64,000 nt of DNA, taken from positions 372,001-436,000 of the forward strand of contig CAVVZB010000003.1 of assembly GCA_963752695.1 (NCBI GenBank), read 5' to 3'. Source of the DNA: Bog-113 sp963752695 (GTDB lineage Bacteria > Acidobacteriota > Terriglobia > Bryobacterales > Bryobacteraceae). Below the pieces are notes generated by a model. The model searched no databases. It saw only the letters and a list, made by a program, of their open reading frames with translations, and was not told where the DNA came from. Within the stretch, counting starts at the first letter, position 1. Each line of letters starts with the position of its first letter. The position numbers were made by a program, and so were the translations under genes. Positions 59,634 through 64,000 of the stretch are shown piece by piece.

Positions 59634-60590
59634 TCAGGCGAACCGGACGTAAGCACGCGGGTCGCGGACGCCGTTCACCGGCGTGAGACGGACGGGATCG
59701 CCTTCGAGCAAACCGGGGTGAAGCATTTCTACCAAGAGCCCGAGAGATTCCACGACGCGCGGCCCCGGCCGGTTGAAATATTTGTTGCCATCGGCAACGT
59801 AAACCTGGCCGGTTCTCACCGCGCGTAGGCTTGCATACTCGGGACGGTTTGCGATCCAGTGCATCTCCGGCAGCGTGCGCTCGACTGAAAAACCGCAGGG
59901 CATAGCAATGATGACGTCCGGGTCGGCTGTAACCAGTTCCTGCCAAGTCATCCAAGGCGAGTGCAGCCCGGCGCATCCGAATAGATTATGCCCATACGCC
60001 ATGTCCACCAATTCCGGAACCCAGTTACCCGCAGCCATCAAAGGCTCCAGCCATTCAATGCAGGCCACACGAGGGCGGAACGGATCGAATCCGGCGATGC
60101 TGCTCAGGTTGTACATGCGGAATTTCAGATCCAAGATTGTGGGCTCGGGATCGACAGCCAGACTCTCAGCAACGCGGCGCATGTCCGACCAGATATCTTC
60201 CAGCGAGTTGGGCTGTAAGGCCACGATCTTCGGACGGCTGCGCAGCCGTGACGCAACCGACAGTTCAACATCTCGCAAACTGACGGCGCAGACTTCGCAT
60301 TGCGTCTGCGTCAGAATGTGGGTGGGTTGCAAAGCTTCAAGAACGTGATCGAGAACGGTATAAACCGACAGCGCATTGGAAACCGATTGTTTGACCAGCA
60401 GGTCGATTTCGTCACTGCCACCCGAACATTCAAAGCGCGTTTGGGTACAGCAAGGGAGGCTTTCAACACCTGGCGGGTAGTCGCACTCATGGGAACGCCC
60501 AACCAGAAACTCGCCTAATCCAAGTTCAAAAACGATTTCCGTTGCGCTGGCGATCAGCGAAACGATACGGAATTTGCTACTCCCCGGCAA
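59634..60590 (-). CDS. BtuF-like corrinoid-binding protein (no signal peptide)
   Basis: Protein of 318 residues of the cobalamin/iron-siderophore substrate-binding fold: 'FRIVSLIASATEIVFELGLG', 'VGRSHECDYPPGVESLPCCT', 'QPTHILTQTQCEVCAVSLRD', 'AGNWVPELVDMAYGHNLFGC' and 'TADPDVIIAMPCGFSVERTL'. Nothing like a signal peptide is seen at the start, so it may be cytosolic or lack its leader here. No btuC/btuD is adjacent. It is the last gene of the B12 cluster, overlapping the DUF6580 gene by 14 bases and abutting the convergent TPR gene stop. Confidence 0.85.
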   Translation of the reverse strand: MPGSSKFRIVSLIASATEIVFELGLGEFLVGRSHECDYPPGVESLPCCTQTRFECSGGSDEIDLLVKQSVSNALSVYTVLDHVLEALQPTHILTQTQCEVCAVSLRDVELSVASRLRSRPKIVALQPNSLEDIWSDMRRVAESLAVDPEPTILDLKFRMYNLSSIAGFDPFRPRVACIEWLEPLMAAGNWVPELVDMAYGHNLFGCAGLHSPWMTWQELVTADPDVIIAMPCGFSVERTLPEMHWIANRPEYASLRAVRTGQVYVADGNKYFNRPGPRVVESLGLLVEMLHPGLLEGDPVRLTPVNGVRDPRAYVRFA

Positions 60591-61104
60591 GCGCGCGTTC
60601 GCCCGGGGCGACGGTACGGCTCAGGGCGTAGTGCAATCCGAACAGTATTGCGGTGAAGGCGGCGTCGCCAGCCACGGTAGCCGGAAAGAACGGTAGGGCA
60701 TTTACATAGCAGGCGCCCAGCCCGGCGGCGGTATGCGGAGAGAATTCGAGGAAGTAGGCGAAGTTCGAAATCAGGAAGAACTGGACGCTGCAGGCAACGG
60801 TTGCGAGGCCGATCCACGCCGGATTATTCGTCTTCCGCAACGAGCGGCCGATCAGAACGCTTAGCAGGAAACTTGCATAGATGAAAGGAGTGCCAAAGGT
60901 ATAGCCGCCCAGCAATGGATCGGTTACCGCCATGATGGCGAGCGGAATCAAATACGCATACCAGGCGCTCAGACGCGCGCCAGCAAAAAGGCTCGCCCCA
61001 CCAACCGGCGCGAAGTTCGGCGGGTGCGGCATTAGCCGGGCAAGGCAACTGAGGACCGTCAGGGTTAGCGCGAACGGCTGCACATTAGATTTTCGTTCTG
61101 TCAT
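60577..61104 (-). CDS. DUF6580-type integral membrane protein in a B12 operon
   Basis: Protein of 175 residues from the ATG at 61104, overlapping the adenosyltransferase stop (ATGA). About five hydrophobic segments ('VQPFALTLTVLSCLARLMPH', 'AYLIPLAIMAVTDPLLGG', 'FIYASFLLSVLIGRSLRK', 'IGLATVACSVQFFLISNFAY') and the motif 'PHPPNFAPVGGASLFAGARL' identify it as the putative transport family I know as DUF6580. Its place between PduO-type adenosyltransferase and the BtuF-like gene, with overlaps on both sides, strongly suggests a role in corrinoid uptake or handling; it could be the missing inner-membrane carrier. No biochemical role is established. Confidence 0.8.
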   Translation of the reverse strand: MTERKSNVQPFALTLTVLSCLARLMPHPPNFAPVGGASLFAGARLSAWYAYLIPLAIMAVTDPLLGGYTFGTPFIYASFLLSVLIGRSLRKTNNPAWIGLATVACSVQFFLISNFAYFLEFSPHTAAGLGACYVNALPFFPATVAGDAAFTAILFGLHYALSRTVAPGERALAGE

Positions 61105-61751
61105 CGTTTCTCCTCTTCCGGCTGGGCGGACCGCAACCCGGAAGGTGCTTCGTTCGGCTGCCACAACGTCTCTGGAACGCCCATCTGCAGGCTGGCGGCA
61201 CGGCTCCAGACGAAAAACGCGTCACTTAGCCGATTCAAGTACCTTATTGTATCGCTATCCATAATTGCCTGCTGCCGCGCCAATGCCACGCAAAGCCGTT
61301 CCGCGCGCCGGCATACGGTGCGGCAAACGTGCAATTCGGCATTCAGACGCGACCCGCCGGGCAATACAAAGGAACGCAACTCCGGCAGGTGAACCAGTTG
61401 CGCATCCATCTCCAGTTCCAGCCATTCGATTTCTAATTGCGTGACGCGCGGCTGGCGGATATGTACGTCTCCGGGAAGCGTCGCGAGGATGGAACCGAGA
61501 TTGAATAGCTCATGCTGCACCTTTTTGAGCACATTGGCCAAGATATCCAGCTTCGCCTCGGTGGCGCTCTGGCGCGCCATGCCAACGAAAGCGTTTAACT
61601 CATCCACTGTCCCGTAACACTCGATCCGTGCGTCGTCTTTGGCCACTCGCTGACCACCTACAAGACTGGTCTGTCCATCATCCCCGCGCCGGGTGTACAC
61701 GCGGTTGATTGCCAGCCTTGGCTCGTTGAACGGATTTTCAATCTTTGACAC
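61101..61751 (-). CDS. PduO-type cob(I)alamin adenosyltransferase
   Basis: Protein of 216 residues: 'RVYTRRGDDGQTSLVGGQRV', 'DARIECYGTVDELNAFVGMA', 'QHELFNLGSILATLP' and 'CRRAERLCVALARQQAIMDS', with 'YLNRLSDAFFVWSRAASLQM' near the end. It is the PduO/MMAB class, which attaches the 5'-deoxyadenosyl group to cob(I)alamin using ATP. The TRRGDDG and R-x-E-R motifs are intact. Overlaps the receptor gene by 14 bases and the DUF6580 gene by 4, making one tight operon. Confidence 0.93.
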   Translation of the reverse strand: MSKIENPFNEPRLAINRVYTRRGDDGQTSLVGGQRVAKDDARIECYGTVDELNAFVGMARQSATEAKLDILANVLKKVQHELFNLGSILATLPGDVHIRQPRVTQLEIEWLELEMDAQLVHLPELRSFVLPGGSRLNAELHVCRTVCRRAERLCVALARQQAIMDSDTIRYLNRLSDAFFVWSRAASLQMGVPETLWQPNEAPSGLRSAQPEEEKR

Positions 61752-63942
61752 GTAGGCTCCATTTCAAGCCACCGATAAAGGTCAGCTTGGGGGAAGGGAA
61801 GCCGAACAGCTCCTCATAGCGCTGGTTCAGCAGGTTTCGCGCGGTTCCGAACGCAGTCACTCCACCTTTTACTCGGATGTTTAAATTAAGCCCAAGGTTG
61901 ACATATCCCGGGGTGTTGAAAAATCCGGCGCTTGCCCCGTAGTTCGGTTCCACGTCCAGGTCGTCTCCCCGGATATACCCGTTAATGTCGCCCGAGACAC
62001 GCCCGTGAGTCAGGAGAAGCCGGAATGAACCGGATTGCGGCGGCCTTCGCGCCAGTTGCTGTCCCACCTGGAAATACTGCGCGGCCAAACCTTCGGAATG
62101 ATTCAGAGCTAGCACCCTGGTATCGAGGTAATTGTAGTTTCCGACGAACGCGATCCATCGCGCCGGACGGTATTGCGCCGAGAACTCCACGCCTTGAGTC
62201 TTGGCGTTGGCCAGGTTATCGGTCGTGAAGGAACTCAGGTCGGCGAGCGATCCACCGAGGGAGACGATCAGGTCCGAATAATGCGTGTAGAAAAAGGACG
62301 CGTCCAGAACGAGCTTGCCGGAAGCCAGGCTTTGGGAGACGCCCGCATCCATGCTGAGCGAGCGCTCGGGCTTGAGATTTGGATTCGTGGTGAACGCCAG
62401 ATCGTCGCCTCCCGGAGGACGAATCCCGGTGCCGATGGAGCCGTGCAGCCGCGTGCCACCCGGCAGCCGGTATCCAACGGCCAGCTTGGGATCGACTCGC
62501 CCGTAGTTGTGCGCCGGGAACGCGTCATGCGCGGGGAAGCCGTTCAGATTGTCCGGAATCAGCGGCGTTTCAAAGATATCCCCGCGAACGCCGGCCTGGA
62601 TGTAGAGCCGTCCCAACTGGAGCCGGTTCTCCCAATAGACACCCTGCGTATCGCGGCGCAGCGGATAAACGTTGAACGCGGTGTTTGTGATGTAGGTGTT
62701 CTTGACTTCCTCTCGTCCCCAAACGACGCCGGTGGACATGGTCCAAAACCGGGCCACGCTGATTACCGCCCGCGCCTCGGCTTGCCCGCGCAGATCCTTG
62801 TTAAAGCTGTTTCCATAGGGGCTGGCGTAAAAGTTGTTGCCTAGGAAGAAACCGCCGAATAGTTCTCCACGAACGCGGCTCGTGAGATCGGCCTGATAGT
62901 GAACGGCGTAATTCGAAACGTTGTTCTTCCCTCTCGAAACGGTATCGACGCCTCCGTATAGACCGGCGGGGTCTGAGCCGTAAGGGCCTGGATTTCCAAC
63001 CTCGTTCGAATCGAAGTCTCCGGTGGCGCTAAAGCCCTGGTGCTCCCAATTGCGATTCAAATGAAGCAGGACGTTTTCATTGCGCCAGTCGGAATTGGCT
63101 ACGTTCCCGTCCGACGCCACATCGACCCGTGACGCCGAGCCCGCAATCCCGAAGCCCGCGACCGTCCCCGATCCGCTCACACCAAAGCGCCGCTCGCTAT
63201 GGCTTCCGCCGTCAGCAATGAGATCCAAGGCGGTACCCTCGTTTTCCGCGGACCGCGTCACGAAATTGACGACGCCGCTATTGGCGTAAGACCCGTAGAC
63301 CGCCGACTGCGCCCCGCGAACCACTTCGATGCGGTCGAGGGAATCGGCCGGCACCTGCGAGAAATCAAAGCCGCCTCCATACGCAAAGCTGTTGACCGGA
63401 ACCCCATCGATGGTCACCAACGCGTAGGTGGAATCGCCGCCCCGGATGAATGCCGAAGTAACGCCGCCGCGGCCGCCCGATTGCGCCATGATCACGCCCG
63501 GCAACGTCCGCATCAACTCCGAAGCTTGGGCTTCATTGCGTTCGCGGATCTCCTCGCCGGTGATCACGCTGATGCTGCTGGCCTGTTCACTAGCTGGTAG
63601 ATCGATGGTTGATCCGGCCACGCGTACCGAATCCTGCACGGGCGCGAGCTCCAGGACAATGTGCAGGTTGTCGCCAAGCGTGCTCACGTTCCTGGTGGCA
63701 AATCCGGAGGCGGTGATCACCAGCCGAACGCCATCGCTCTCGGCGCGAGCAAAATGAAACACGCCCGCCGGGTCGGTGACCCGTTCATCCAAAAGCCCAA
63801 GCCGGTTGAATAAGCCAACGCGCGCGCCGGAGATAACTCCGCCCGTGGCATCGGTCACTTGTCCTTCAATCGAAGCGCCTTGCGCCGCCCATAAAGACGC
63901 GACAAGGCATAGAAATACAGCCGATCCGTTTCGAAACATCAT
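61738..63942 (-). CDS. TonB-dependent receptor, probably for corrinoids
   Basis: Protein of 734 residues with a signal peptide ('MMFRNGSAVFLCLVASLWAA'), a carboxypeptidase-regulatory-like domain (about 24-110: 'IEGQVTDATGGVISGARVGL'), a plug ('ELMRTLPGVIMAQSGGRGGV', 'SAFIRGGDSTYALVTIDGVP', 'DRIEVVRGAQSAVYGSYANS') and a beta-barrel to the end ('YRLPGGTRLHGSIGTGIRPP', 'FSAQYRPARWIAFVGNYNYL'). The plug and gene order (ahead of PduO and BtuF-like) point to BtuB-type cobalamin uptake across the outer membrane. The start is the first of two ATGs (63942). Confidence 0.88.
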   Translation of the reverse strand: MMFRNGSAVFLCLVASLWAAQGASIEGQVTDATGGVISGARVGLFNRLGLLDERVTDPAGVFHFARAESDGVRLVITASGFATRNVSTLGDNLHIVLELAPVQDSVRVAGSTIDLPASEQASSISVITGEEIRERNEAQASELMRTLPGVIMAQSGGRGGVTSAFIRGGDSTYALVTIDGVPVNSFAYGGGFDFSQVPADSLDRIEVVRGAQSAVYGSYANSGVVNFVTRSAENEGTALDLIADGGSHSERRFGVSGSGTVAGFGIAGSASRVDVASDGNVANSDWRNENVLLHLNRNWEHQGFSATGDFDSNEVGNPGPYGSDPAGLYGGVDTVSRGKNNVSNYAVHYQADLTSRVRGELFGGFFLGNNFYASPYGNSFNKDLRGQAEARAVISVARFWTMSTGVVWGREEVKNTYITNTAFNVYPLRRDTQGVYWENRLQLGRLYIQAGVRGDIFETPLIPDNLNGFPAHDAFPAHNYGRVDPKLAVGYRLPGGTRLHGSIGTGIRPPGGDDLAFTTNPNLKPERSLSMDAGVSQSLASGKLVLDASFFYTHYSDLIVSLGGSLADLSSFTTDNLANAKTQGVEFSAQYRPARWIAFVGNYNYLDTRVLALNHSEGLAAQYFQVGQQLARRPPQSGSFRLLLTHGRVSGDINGYIRGDDLDVEPNYGASAGFFNTPGYVNLGLNLNIRVKGGVTAFGTARNLLNQRYEELFGFPSPKLTFIGGLKWSLRVKD

Positions 63943-64000
63943 TCAGCAGCCCTCCGCTGCCACGCGTCTTGCGCGTGCGTGTTACCTGTCTGGTCGGTCT
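63943..64000 (-). promoter_or_regulatory. leader of the B12 operon with two hairpins, possibly the end of a cobalamin riboswitch
   Basis: On the minus strand, the leader reads through two small hairpins before the ATG: CACGCG-CAAGA-CGCGTG (63977-63961) and GCAGC-GGAGG-GCTGC (63960-63946). The second holds the ribosome-binding GGAGG in its loop, 6 bases from the ATG. The segment ahead of them (AGACCGACCAGACAGG, at the window edge) resembles the 3' end of cobalamin riboswitches, but the aptamer core lies outside the window. Inference, not shown. Confidence 0.4.

Overview
The window looks like chromosomal DNA of an Acidobacteriota member, probably of the Solibacter/Bryobacter group. This is inferred from the gene content: a secreted SBBP-repeat protein with the C-terminal domain typical of Solibacter, a paired set of UnbV/VCBS proteins, many exported TPR proteins, a divergent acidobacterial-type Hfq, and a near match to the manganese hydroxynitrile lyase known from Granulicella. 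GC content is high throughout. There is no CRISPR array, rRNA operon, IS element or prophage. One tRNA gene is present.

Layout. Bases 1-2.6 kb are decayed accessory DNA: a VOC protein cut by the window edge, a gene broken by two indels, and a relic of a HigA-type antitoxin. 2.6-16.5 kb holds a cupin hydroxynitrile lyase, then a long minus-strand run: a TPR/VCBS protein, an ASPIC/UnbV protein and a membrane SpoIIE-type phosphatase, followed by exported enzymes (GH25 lysozyme, DUF3500, metallophosphatase, esterase). 15.9-20 kb is the peptide/pyruvate uptake locus cstA with its tiny YbdD/YjiX partner (55 codons) and a DedA-like protein. 20-23 kb has mqnD (menaquinone by the futalosine route), a HEAT-repeat protein and a frameshifted ybaK. 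23.3-28.2 kb is the translation cluster rplM-rpsI, rpsB-tsf-pyrH-frr, then thrB. 28.2-34.1 kb has a MazF-like frame without a normal start, an exported TPR protein, a YHS protein, rfaE2 and mfd.

34.6-48.2 kb mixes metabolism (pgm, a Tat-exported Gfo/Idh oxidoreductase, nadE, a YncE-like propeller-phosphoesterase) with a sulfur locus (histidine-methyltransferase-like protein, TauE exporter, cystathionine gamma-lyase, cystathionine beta-synthase). 48.3-57.3 kb carries a Spy-like protein, tRNA-Ser, the SBBP protein, hfq, ssb and a cell-wall operon (lipoprotein, murQ, murA, rhodanese). The right end is a cobalamin operon: TonB-dependent receptor, PduO adenosyltransferase, a DUF6580-type membrane protein and a BtuF-like binding protein.

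The strongest unexplained pattern is a set of accessory genes broken by single-base indels while every large core gene is intact. No wholly new multi-gene system is evident. The best candidates for follow-up are the DUF6580 protein inside the B12 operon, the UnbV/VCBS/SpoIIE operon, and the palindrome-RHH-exported-protein module at 57.35-58.15 kb.
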